Shown here one piece after another: positions 8,392-16,196 of a stretch of 64,000 nt of DNA. The first letter of the stretch is position 1; each line of letters opens with the position of its first letter. Below the pieces are notes generated by a model. That model was not told the origin of the DNA. It searched no databases and worked only from the letters and a program-made list of their open reading frames with translations. The stretch is taken from NCBI RefSeq assembly GCF_017573505.1, contig NZ_JAGEOJ010000019.1:166768-230767 (forward strand), written 5' to 3'. A program made the position numbers and the translations under genes. This DNA is from Actinomadura barringtoniae. Its GTDB lineage: Bacteria > Actinomycetota > Actinomycetes > Streptosporangiales > Streptosporangiaceae.

Positions 8392-9606
8392 ATGAGCGGC
8401 TTGAGCCTGGTCAGGAACCGCGAGGCGCTTTCGCTGCTTCGCGGCTCATGGCCGCATCGCGTCGCCGAACGCCACCCTCTGGTGGTCGACGCCCTCCTGG
8501 CAGCGGTGCTGTTCGCGGCGGCGATACCACGCGAGATCCATGAACCCGCTCGGCCGGTCGCACTGGGCTGGGTCCTTCAGGCGGGCCTGGTACTCCCGCT
8601 GGCCTGGCGACGAGTCGCCCCGCTCACGACCTTTGCGGTCGTGGCCGCGCTCGCCTTCACCCAGTGGCAGAACGGGGTCCTCGTACCCACCGGAGACGTA
8701 GCAGTCCTCATCGCCCTTCACGCCGTGGCCGCCCACACCACGCTACGGAAGCTGGCCCTGGCCTTCACGGTGGCAGAGCTCGGCGTGACCCTGGCAGCGA
8801 TCCGATGGGCTCCGAATCACGAGACCTTCAAGGCGTTCGTCCTGCTGTCCGGACTGACCACCGCCGCGGCGGTACTCGGCCTGAACCAGCGGACCCGCAA
8901 GGCCTACACCGCGTCACTGGAGGACCGCGCGGCCCGGGCCGAACGTGAACGCGACCAGCAGGCCCAGATCATCGCCGCCGAGGAACGTGCCCGGATCGCC
9001 AGAGACGTCCACGACATCGTGACGCACAGTCTGTCGGTCATGATCGCCCTCGCCGACGGCGCCGCATACGCACTTCCCACCGCTCCCGACCAGGCCGCGG
9101 ACGCGATCGACAAGGCATCGACCGTCGGGCGCCAGGCCATCGCGGAAATGCAGCGCGTTCTCGAGGTACTGCGTTCCGGTGCGGACGACCTTCCCGCACG
9201 CCGTCCCCAACCGGCGCTCCAGCAACTCGACGGCCTGATCGCCGAGGTCCGCGCCGCCGGGCTCCCGGTCGAGATCATCGTCGAAGGCAAGGCCCCCGCC
9301 ATGCCCTCCGGCGCCGAACTGACCATCTACCGCGTCGTACAGGAAGCGCTCACCAACACGCGCAAGCACACCGCGCCCGGCACCGCGGCCCGCGTCCGGA
9401 TCGCCTACGACCCCGAGACCGTCGACATCGAGATCGTCGACGACGGAACGGCGTCACCGCCGGAACGACCCCACGGCCACGGCCTCACAGGGATGCGCGA
9501 ACGGGTGGCGGTGTACGGCGGCCGCCTCGAGGCCGGGCCCCGCCCCTCCGGCGGGTGGCGGGTGCACACGACGTTGAAACCCGCCGAACTCCGGAGCGCA
9601 CCGTGA
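8392..9606 (+). CDS. NarL/DesK-type sensor histidine kinase
   Basis: A protein of 404 residues. Residues 20-165 form a membrane domain with about five helices and little extracellular sequence, suggesting that the signal is sensed within the membrane. A short coiled segment leads to the HisKA_3 dimerisation helix with phospho-acceptor His207 in RIARDVHDIVTHSL. The ATPase domain has an N-box EALTNTRKHT, then DDG and GHGLTGMRERVAVYGG for the G boxes. It ends with GTGA overlapping the response-regulator start, so the pair is coupled. Its place behind an ABC-2 transporter suggests control of that transporter. Confidence 0.95.
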   Translation: MSGLSLVRNREALSLLRGSWPHRVAERHPLVVDALLAAVLFAAAIPREIHEPARPVALGWVLQAGLVLPLAWRRVAPLTTFAVVAALAFTQWQNGVLVPTGDVAVLIALHAVAAHTTLRKLALAFTVAELGVTLAAIRWAPNHETFKAFVLLSGLTTAAAVLGLNQRTRKAYTASLEDRAARAERERDQQAQIIAAEERARIARDVHDIVTHSLSVMIALADGAAYALPTAPDQAADAIDKASTVGRQAIAEMQRVLEVLRSGADDLPARRPQPALQQLDGLIAEVRAAGLPVEIIVEGKAPAMPSGAELTIYRVVQEALTNTRKHTAPGTAARVRIAYDPETVDIEIVDDGTASPPERPHGHGLTGMRERVAVYGGRLEAGPRPSGGWRVHTTLKPAELRSAP

Positions 9607-10268
9607 TCAGTGTCCTGCTCGTCGACGACGAGCCACTCCTTCGCCTGGGGTTCCGCCTGGTCCTGAACACCCAGCCCGACCTGGACGTCATCGGCGAAGC
9701 AGGCGACGGAGCCGAGGCCGTCCGGCAGGTCGCGGACCTGGAACCCGACGTCGTGCTGATGGACGTACGAATGCCGGGCACCGACGGCATCGAGGCCACC
9801 GAGCAGATCGTCCGAAGCCACGCCACGACACGCGTCCTCATCCTCACGACGTTCGACCTGGACGAGTACGCCTTCGCCGCCCTGCGCGCCGGCGCGGCCG
9901 GCTTCCTGCTCAAGAACGCCCAGCCCGCCGACCTCATCGCGGGCATCCGCACCGTCGCGTCCGGCGACGGCGTCGTGGCGCCGCGCGTCACCCGGCGGCT
10001 GATCGAAACCTTCGTCGGCGCCGGCACCCCCCAGAGCCTGGCGGCCCAGACCGAGAACGCCCGCCTGGGCCGCCTCACCGACCGAGAACGTGAGGTCCTC
10101 GTAGCGATGGCGCGCGGACGCTCCAACGCCGAGATCGCCCACGAACTAGGCCTATCCGAAGCCACCGTCAAAACCCACGTCAGCCGCATCCTCCCCAAAC
10201 TCGGGCTCCGCGACCGAGTCCAGGCCGTCGTCCTCGCCTACCAAACAGGCCTGATCCGCATCGTCTGA
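9603..10268 (+). CDS. NarL/LuxR-family response regulator
   Basis: The GTG at 9603 overlaps the kinase stop and gives 221 residues (MISVLLVDDEPLL), the family length. An in-frame start at 9555 would lie inside the kinase gene and is rejected. The receiver has the acidic pair DDE, phospho-acceptor Asp in VLMDVRMPG near residue 54, Thr in LILTTF and Lys in LLKNAQ. The LuxR-type HTH runs from about 155: LTDREREVLVAMARGRSNAEIA, then the recognition helix SEATVKTHVSRIL. It is the cognate partner of the kinase. Confidence 0.96.
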   Translation: MISVLLVDDEPLLRLGFRLVLNTQPDLDVIGEAGDGAEAVRQVADLEPDVVLMDVRMPGTDGIEATEQIVRSHATTRVLILTTFDLDEYAFAALRAGAAGFLLKNAQPADLIAGIRTVASGDGVVAPRVTRRLIETFVGAGTPQSLAAQTENARLGRLTDREREVLVAMARGRSNAEIAHELGLSEATVKTHVSRILPKLGLRDRVQAVVLAYQTGLIRIV

Positions 10269-10949
10269 GCCAACCGCGAAGCGTTCGCGCCCTTTCCGTG
10301 CGGTCGCACGACCAACGGACCTGTGACGGCCTTGTCCGCGTTCTCGCGGATGGTCTGGCCTAGTCCAAGAACTTGCAATCCGCGTAAGAGATCGTCCGCC
10401 CCCAGGCAATCTCGAAGGCGGCGACAACTGGCCGGACCGGGAGAGATCTGTGAAGCCCCTCCCGCCTTGACGGAAGAACTGTGAGTTATCCGTGCCGCTG
10501 GGGACGCGACATTGGGCGAGGCGACCCGACCTGCTGGGAGAGCCCGCGCTGACCTTGAGCCCGACCTGCACGCCGACCGCCGCTCCGCGGCCCCTGGCCG
10601 CCGCCCAGGCATACCGGCTGCGCATGACCGGGCCCGGCGGGCCGCAGACGACGTGCCCTCCCCGGCAGCGGCCGCCATTCTCCGCGGATTCGTGTCCACG
10701 GTCGCAGCCCCCGCCGTAATCGGCGATCTCCGTTGAAGGCCTCTCGCACCTCTCGCGCGTAAATTAAAGGGGCGCACGATAAACCTCGCCAAATGAGAAA
10801 TTCATGAAGATCCACAGATAAGGGTGACCTTACTTTGACCGGAGACGGACAGTTGATCTGCGAATAGTTTTCATGTGATGGGCGGTGTGAAACAGTGACC
10901 CTCGTTCGGCCTCCGGTCGAATGCCATTGGTATGCGAGGGGAGTTTCGC
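10269..10949. other. Long non-coding gap upstream of the M28 peptidase
   Basis: Here 681 bp lie between two genes on the same strand. I see no credible gene: the frames present have Arg/Pro-rich shadow composition. The last 200 bp are AT-richer than the surroundings (AAATTAAAGG near 10764, TTGACC near 10836), as expected of a promoter region, but no convincing -35/-10 pair can be fixed by eye. Confidence 0.5.
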
Positions 10950-12638
10950 ATGTCACATCATCGCTGGATGCTGCGCCCGTTCACGGTCTTGGCGGCGGGT
11001 GCCGCTCTCGTCACGATGGTCATCACCGCCCCCGCCGGGGCGGCCCCTGCGCCCGCGGGCGCGGGCCAGGGGCCGAGTTCTGCCGGGTGCGCAAATCGCG
11101 TCAACGACACGCCGCGCAAATTGATCGAGTGCATCCAGACCGAGGACCTGTGGCGCCATATGCGGGCGTTCCAGGCGATCGCCGATGCGCACCCGGGCGC
11201 GGACGGTCACCCCTCTCGCAATTCCGGCGAGCCCGGCTATAAGGCGTCGGTCGACTACGTCGCCAAGCTGATGCGCCAGGCCGGATACGACGTCAAGATC
11301 CAGAATTACAAGTTCTTCTACTTCGCCTTCACGGCGCTACCGACCTTCCGCGAGGCCTCGCCGACGCCGCACGACTACACCGTGGCCACCGACTGGAACC
11401 CGGGCCAGAGCACCGGTGCCGCTTCGGCGGCCCTCCAGCCCGCGGGCGGCATCGTCATCCCGCCGACCTCGTCGCCCAGCTCGACCAGCGGCTGCGCGGC
11501 GGCCGACTTCACCGGCTTCACCGCGGGCCGGGTCGCGCTCGTCCAGCGCGGCGGCTGCAACTACGGCGTCAAGGTCCAGAACGCGCAGGCGGCCGGCGCC
11601 ACCGGAGTGATCGTCTTCAACGAGGGCAACCCCGGACGCACCGATCTCATCAACGGCAGCCTCATCGACGCCGCGGGCAACCGGATCGTCCCGACCATCC
11701 CCGTCGCCTTCACCTCGTTCGCGACCGGCAGCGACCTGCTCACCCAGTACGACCAGGCCGTCCAGAACGGCACGGCACCGCCGGTCATGAGCCTTGAGAT
11801 CAAGGCGAAGGTCAACCCCAACGCCGACGACTACAACGTCATCGCCGACTCCAAGGGCGGCGACCCGAACCACACCGTGGTCGTCGACGCCCACCTCGAC
11901 GCGATCTACGGCGCCGGAATGCTCGACAACGCGTCCGGCTCCGCGACGATCCTGAACATCGCCCAGCTGATGCGCAAGGTCAAGCCCCGCAACAAGCTGC
12001 GGTTCATCTGGTTCGGTGGCGAGGAGCTGGGCGAGCTCGGCTCGGCGTTCTACGTCAACAACCTCGCCCCCGCCGACCTGGCCAAGATCGGCTATGACCT
12101 GGACGCGGACGTGACGGCGACCCCGAACTACGTGGTCGGCGTGCTCGACCCGGCGGGCGTCGACCTGTTCACCCGCACCGTCTCGACGCAGTTCCCGCCG
12201 CAGGTGTACGAGCCCTCGAAGGTCGCCAGGGACCTGGGCATCCAGTACTTCAGCTCCATCGGGAAGAACCACATCCTGTTCTCTCCGGTGGGCACGGACG
12301 CCGAGCAGTTCAACCAGGCCGGCGTTCCCGCGAGCGGCGTGCTCACGGGGCAGGACTGCTGCAAGCTCCAATCGGACGTCGACCTGTTCGGCGGCGTCAC
12401 CGGCAACTTCGAAGGAAAGATCCCGAGTACCGACGGCGGATGCGTCGACAACCCGTTCCGCTGGTGCGACAACCTCGCGAACAACGACAAGAAGGTCCTC
12501 ACCTTCATGTCCCGGGGATTCGCCAACATGGTGGTCAACATGGCCTTCGACACGAAGGTGCTGTCCGCGGCCGCCAACCCGCGAGTCCACGCCCAAGCCC
12601 GGCCGTCGCCCCACACCACAGGAGCCCCGTCCCGCTGA
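10950..12638 (+). CDS. Secreted M28-family aminopeptidase with PA domain
   Basis: The ATG at 10950 is chosen because GAGGGGAG lies seven bases upstream; the ATG at 10932 would overlap that ribosome site. Of 562 residues, the first 35 or so are a signal peptide with a hydrophobic core ending in APAGAA. A protease-associated (PA) insert spans about 150-280 (VALVQRGGCNYGVKVQNAQAAGATGVIVFN). The M28 zinc site shows VDAHLDAIYGAGMLDN, where His and the second Asp are ligands, and FGGEELGELGS with the catalytic and ligand Glu pair. It resembles Streptomyces secreted aminopeptidases that remove N-terminal residues from peptides. Paired Cys near the C-terminus (CVDNPFRWC, CCKL) suggest disulfides. Confidence 0.95.
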   Translation: MSHHRWMLRPFTVLAAGAALVTMVITAPAGAAPAPAGAGQGPSSAGCANRVNDTPRKLIECIQTEDLWRHMRAFQAIADAHPGADGHPSRNSGEPGYKASVDYVAKLMRQAGYDVKIQNYKFFYFAFTALPTFREASPTPHDYTVATDWNPGQSTGAASAALQPAGGIVIPPTSSPSSTSGCAAADFTGFTAGRVALVQRGGCNYGVKVQNAQAAGATGVIVFNEGNPGRTDLINGSLIDAAGNRIVPTIPVAFTSFATGSDLLTQYDQAVQNGTAPPVMSLEIKAKVNPNADDYNVIADSKGGDPNHTVVVDAHLDAIYGAGMLDNASGSATILNIAQLMRKVKPRNKLRFIWFGGEELGELGSAFYVNNLAPADLAKIGYDLDADVTATPNYVVGVLDPAGVDLFTRTVSTQFPPQVYEPSKVARDLGIQYFSSIGKNHILFSPVGTDAEQFNQAGVPASGVLTGQDCCKLQSDVDLFGGVTGNFEGKIPSTDGGCVDNPFRWCDNLANNDKKVLTFMSRGFANMVVNMAFDTKVLSAAANPRVHAQARPSPHTTGAPSR

Positions 12639-12659
12639 GCCGCACTTCCACACAGCCCT

Positions 12660-12689
12660 CAGGCCCCAGGAACGCGTTCCTGGGGCCTG
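12660..12689. terminator. Perfect hairpin after the M28 peptidase
   Basis: A 15-bp perfect inverted repeat, CAGGCCCCAGGAACG followed directly by its complement, lies 22 bp after the peptidase stop. No T-tract follows, as is common in high-GC actinobacteria. Confidence 0.85.
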
Positions 12690-12714
12690 ACCCCTGGGCG
12701 CCGGGCGGGCGCGG

Positions 12715-13050
12715 GTGGGCGCGGATGGCATCGCCTGTGCTGCGGAGACAGGACAGAAGCGGGGGTCTTGGCTCTCGCCGGACGGGGCCGCACGAGCCCT
12801 TGCCGAAGACACCATGTCCCGCTGCGATCGCACCCTCGGCCCAGACCACCCGTTCACCCTGCGCACCGCAGGCTCACTGGCCATGGGTTTCCACGCTCTC
12901 GACCGCAGTGAGCAGGCGTCACACCTGGTCTCCAGCCTGCGCCTCCAGGATGTGGACGACGCAATCCACCAGGCCGACTTCCATTGGGACTCTGGCCTGG
13001 CCTTGAACGCACTGTCGCCGCACTACGGCGACCGCATCACCCTGAACTGA
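12715..13050 (+). pseudogene. Relic of a TPR (kinesin-light-chain-like) repeat protein
   Basis: This frame carries one recognisable tetratricopeptide unit: LAEDTMSRCDRTLGPDHPFT followed by LRTAGSLAMGFHALDRSEQA. It matches the TPR_10 pattern found at the end of actinobacterial NB-ARC/STAND proteins. Only about 112 residues remain, with no upstream ATPase domain and no ribosome site, so it is read as the tail of a deleted gene. It lies just inside the accessory region. Confidence 0.55.
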
Positions 13051-13138
13051 CAGCGATCACCGCGCCGCCCACAGAGTTTCAGGCAGTCCCTCGCGGCCGT
13101 CTGCGTGGACGATGGGCTGTGCCTTCTACGGCACTGGA

Positions 13139-14737
13139 TCATTCGGGGGCGGTGGGTTGGGCCCGGCCGATGGCGGTATGTGCAGGGGGGCGATCGAAGC
13201 GCGCCAGCAGGAACGTTGTTTGGAGAGGGATCTCGTCGCCGGAGTGCTGGAGCAGATCGCTCTGAATGCCGTCCAGTAGCACCGCAGGCTCGTCCGTCTG
13301 CAAGGAAGAGATCCGTTCCGCGAGCGGATAACCGTGCTTTTGACCGGCCTCGCTCGCGCCGTGGGTGCACAGCAACAACCGATCGTCGGGACGGACGGGG
13401 ACAGTGGTCGTCTCGCACCAGTGATTGGTGAGGTCGAGCAGGCTCAGCGGCGGGTAGGTCGGCAAGGACTCGATGGGAAGCGCCCGGTTCTCGCGCAGCA
13501 AAAGGGGTGGGGGATTCCCGCAGCACACCATCTCGGCGCGCCCGTCCTCCGGGTGCAGGGTGATGAGGACGGCGGTGACGAACTCTTCGGTCTTCATCTT
13601 CGGGCCGAGTGCCGCGTTCATCCGTTCGGCCACTCCCGACAGGGGCCGTTCGTTGACCGCCAGCTGCCGGAACACGTCGACCACTCCGGCCGCCGTCTCT
13701 TCGGCCGACTCGGTCGCCCCGAGGACGTCGCCGACCAGAATCCGGGTTCCGTAGGGCGTCGGCACGACGGCGTGGAAGTCCCCCTTGGTCCGGGTCGTGG
13801 ACAGGAGTCGGCGCACTTGGGTCCGGGCCGTTCTGGTGTGCGGGCCGGTGCCCGCGACCGGCTTCGGACCGTAGTCCTCGCGAAGGATCTCCTGGAGGGC
13901 GTCAGGGGTGGACCCCGGGGGCGTGCCCTGCACGCACAGTTGTTCCATCACCTCGAGGTAGTGGTCGACCTCATCGGACCTGTCCAGATACAGCGCACCG
14001 GTGAGGTTCTCCAGGTAGACCACGTCGGGCACGTCGTGCTCGGGGAAGCGCAGGATGCTGAACGCGCCGGCCTCCGCACGGTGGGCTCCGGAGCGGAACG
14101 ACATCAACTGGATCGTGGTGCCGGGTCGGCCGCACTGGGCGACGAGGTGCTCGATCTGGCCGCTCATCACCTCGGGACCGCCGATCGGGCGGCGCAGCGC
14201 GGCCTCATCGATGACGGCCCACAGCCGTGGGCGGCGGGGACCGGTGAGCCGTTCCTGGCGCTGTAGCCGCAGGTCGACCCGGTGGTCCAGCTCGGCGGGG
14301 GAAGCGCCGGGATTCCCGAGCGCGATGATCGCGCGGGCGTACTCGGGGGTCTGCAGGAGCCCGGGGATGAACTGGATCTCATACGTCCGGATGAGCGACG
14401 CCGATTCCTCGAGGCCCAGGTAGTTCTGGAACCAGCCGGGCAGCACATCGTTGTAGCCATGCCACCAGCCCGGCGTGTTGGCCTCGCGCGCCCACGTCAG
14501 CAGCAGCGCCCGCTGGCCCTCGTCGGTCACGGCGTAGAGGGTGAGCAGATCTGCCACGTCGCGTTCCTTGAAGCTGACGCGCCCCAACTCCAGTCGGCTG
14601 ATCTTCGACTCCGACGACCGGATGCTGAAGCCGGCCTGCCGGCGCGTCAGCCCGGCCGCCTCGCGCAGGCGGCGCAGCTGTGCCCCGAGGAGGATGCGGC
14701 GCACCGTCGACCCTGAACCGGGTCGTTCAATGGTCAT
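13139..14737 (-). CDS. XRE-HTH/DUF5753 regulator fused to a degenerate PP2C (SpoIIE-like) domain
   Basis: A protein of 532 residues, about twice the length of ordinary HTH-DUF5753 (Scr1-type) proteins. Residues 14-75 are an XRE HTH (LGAQLRRLREAAGLTRRQAG and ESKISRLELGR). Residues 95-275 are DUF5753, with YEIQFIPGLLQTPEYARA and the C-terminal VVYLENLTGALYLD. From about 308 a SpoIIE/PP2C fold follows: TKGDFHAVVPTPYGTRILVG, CCGNPPPLLL and LLLCTHGASEAG. Several metal-site positions differ from active phosphatases: GD[WF]YD is GDFHA (319-323), the GDVxGHG glycines are altered, TDG is THG (His459) and the final DD is missing before TFLLARF. It may be a pseudophosphatase that binds rather than dephosphorylates. 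DUF5753 HTH proteins commonly pair with small DUF397 proteins; none is adjacent. Confidence 0.85.
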   Translation of the reverse strand: MTIERPGSGSTVRRILLGAQLRRLREAAGLTRRQAGFSIRSSESKISRLELGRVSFKERDVADLLTLYAVTDEGQRALLLTWAREANTPGWWHGYNDVLPGWFQNYLGLEESASLIRTYEIQFIPGLLQTPEYARAIIALGNPGASPAELDHRVDLRLQRQERLTGPRRPRLWAVIDEAALRRPIGGPEVMSGQIEHLVAQCGRPGTTIQLMSFRSGAHRAEAGAFSILRFPEHDVPDVVYLENLTGALYLDRSDEVDHYLEVMEQLCVQGTPPGSTPDALQEILREDYGPKPVAGTGPHTRTARTQVRRLLSTTRTKGDFHAVVPTPYGTRILVGDVLGATESAEETAAGVVDVFRQLAVNERPLSGVAERMNAALGPKMKTEEFVTAVLITLHPEDGRAEMVCCGNPPPLLLRENRALPIESLPTYPPLSLLDLTNHWCETTTVPVRPDDRLLLCTHGASEAGQKHGYPLAERISSLQTDEPAVLLDGIQSDLLQHSGDEIPLQTTFLLARFDRPPAHTAIGRAQPTAPE

Positions 14738-14791
14738 CTCCCACCCCCTTCAGCACGTACGACATCGCTTCAATACCGGCCGGCGGCCCGC

Positions 14792-16147
14792 TCAAGGAGA
14801 GAGCTCGTCGGGGCCGATGGGCTGCCGTGCGCGCATGGTGGCGGCGCGCCAGAGCACGTCCGGCATGAACAGGGACTGGGGCTGCGCGTGGAGCGACAGC
14901 ACGCTGATGAGCCGATCGCATACACGCTGGTCGATGTTGGCGAGAGCCTGGACCCGGTCGACGTATCGGTTGAGGATCCGGGTCTGCAATCCGGCCGACG
15001 CGCCCTCTGTGGTGGCGTAGCGGAGGTCCTCGCCGGTGGCCACGAGCCAAGGGCCCGCAGCGTTCTTGACCACGCGCCGGTGGAAGCGCCGTGCCAGCCC
15101 GTCGAGGTCCCCGTCGCCGCGCAGGCAATCGTCCAGCGTCAGCGCGGACTTGGCCGCGACGCTCATCCCCTGGCCGTAGAGCGGGTTGAAGGCGCACAGC
15201 GAGTCGCCCATGGCCATGAGGCGCTTCGGCCAGCGCGACATCCGCTCGTAGTGATGCCGGACGTTGGAGGTGCGTCGATAGCTGAGGATGGGCGTGAGCG
15301 GCTCGGCCTCCCGGATCGCCTCGTAGAGCACTGGGCTGCGCAGGCTCTTGGCGAACTCCAGGAAACCTTCCTCATCGGTCGGTGGGAAGTCTCGCCCGAC
15401 CCCGAACAGGCTGACGATCCAGCGTCCGCCCTCCTGGGGGAACAACGCTCCGGTGCGCGTGCCCGGTGCCCTGGCCTGGAGATACAGCGCCTTCCATCCG
15501 GGGTCGAACCCCGCAGGGATCGCATAGGTGCGGCTCGCGTACCCCAGCAGGGGATCGATCAAGGTCCGGCGTGCGGCGGGGTAACCGAGCTTCTCCAGCC
15601 ACTCGGGAGTCTTCGAACTGCGCCCGGTGGCGTCGATGATCAGATCGGCCGTCAGCGTCTCACCCGGCTCGGTGGTTCCGCGCTCGCGGATCGTGAGCCC
15701 GGTGACGGTGCCGTTCTCGGCGACGAGGTCGACCGCCTCATGACCATCGAGCACCTGGAGATCCCCGAGCTTGGCCAGCCTGGAGCGCACGGTCCAGTCG
15801 AGCAGGTCGCGGCTGAAGGTCATCAAGCGGGTGGAGTCGAACCGGCGGCGCCACCCCGCCGGGGTCATCCACAGCAGATCGGCGGGGATCCGGACCTCCG
15901 GTACGCCCGCGACGCGCAGTTCCTCCTCAAGCCCCGGGAACAGCTGCTCGGCGATCTCCAGGCCCCGGCTCCAGAACACGTGCAGGTGCCGCGCCTGGCC
16001 GAGGCCCGGACGGGAGGCGACCGTGTCGGGGAACCTGTCCCGCTCGACCAGGGTGACCCGGTCGAAATGGTCGCTCAGGACCCTGGCCGCCAGCAGTCCG
16101 GCCATGCTGCCGCCGATGACGATGGCGTGCTCGCGGGACTCGCTCAC
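14792..16147 (-). CDS. FAD-dependent oxidoreductase
   Basis: A protein of 451 residues with an N-terminal Rossmann fold: the dinucleotide motif IGGSMAGLLAARVL starts near residue 11, then a ligand Glu in VTLVERDRFP. A second FAD motif, MAMGDSLCAFNPLYGQGMSVA, holds the conserved Gly-Asp near residue 320. The overall pattern resembles the geranylgeranyl-reductase/2-polyprenyl-phenol hydroxylase superfamily. RPGLGQARHLHVFWSRGLE near 46 is common in actinobacterial members of unknown substrate. It is co-directional with the HTH-phosphatase gene and the upstream STAND gene (49-bp gap), so an operon is possible. Confidence 0.85.
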   Translation of the reverse strand: MSESREHAIVIGGSMAGLLAARVLSDHFDRVTLVERDRFPDTVASRPGLGQARHLHVFWSRGLEIAEQLFPGLEEELRVAGVPEVRIPADLLWMTPAGWRRRFDSTRLMTFSRDLLDWTVRSRLAKLGDLQVLDGHEAVDLVAENGTVTGLTIRERGTTEPGETLTADLIIDATGRSSKTPEWLEKLGYPAARRTLIDPLLGYASRTYAIPAGFDPGWKALYLQARAPGTRTGALFPQEGGRWIVSLFGVGRDFPPTDEEGFLEFAKSLRSPVLYEAIREAEPLTPILSYRRTSNVRHHYERMSRWPKRLMAMGDSLCAFNPLYGQGMSVAAKSALTLDDCLRGDGDLDGLARRFHRRVVKNAAGPWLVATGEDLRYATTEGASAGLQTRILNRYVDRVQALANIDQRVCDRLISVLSLHAQPQSLFMPDVLWRAATMRARQPIGPDELSP

Positions 16148-16196
16148 AGTGCTTCCTCACAGTTCGGACGGATGTGGGACGCTCGGACCACCGGTG

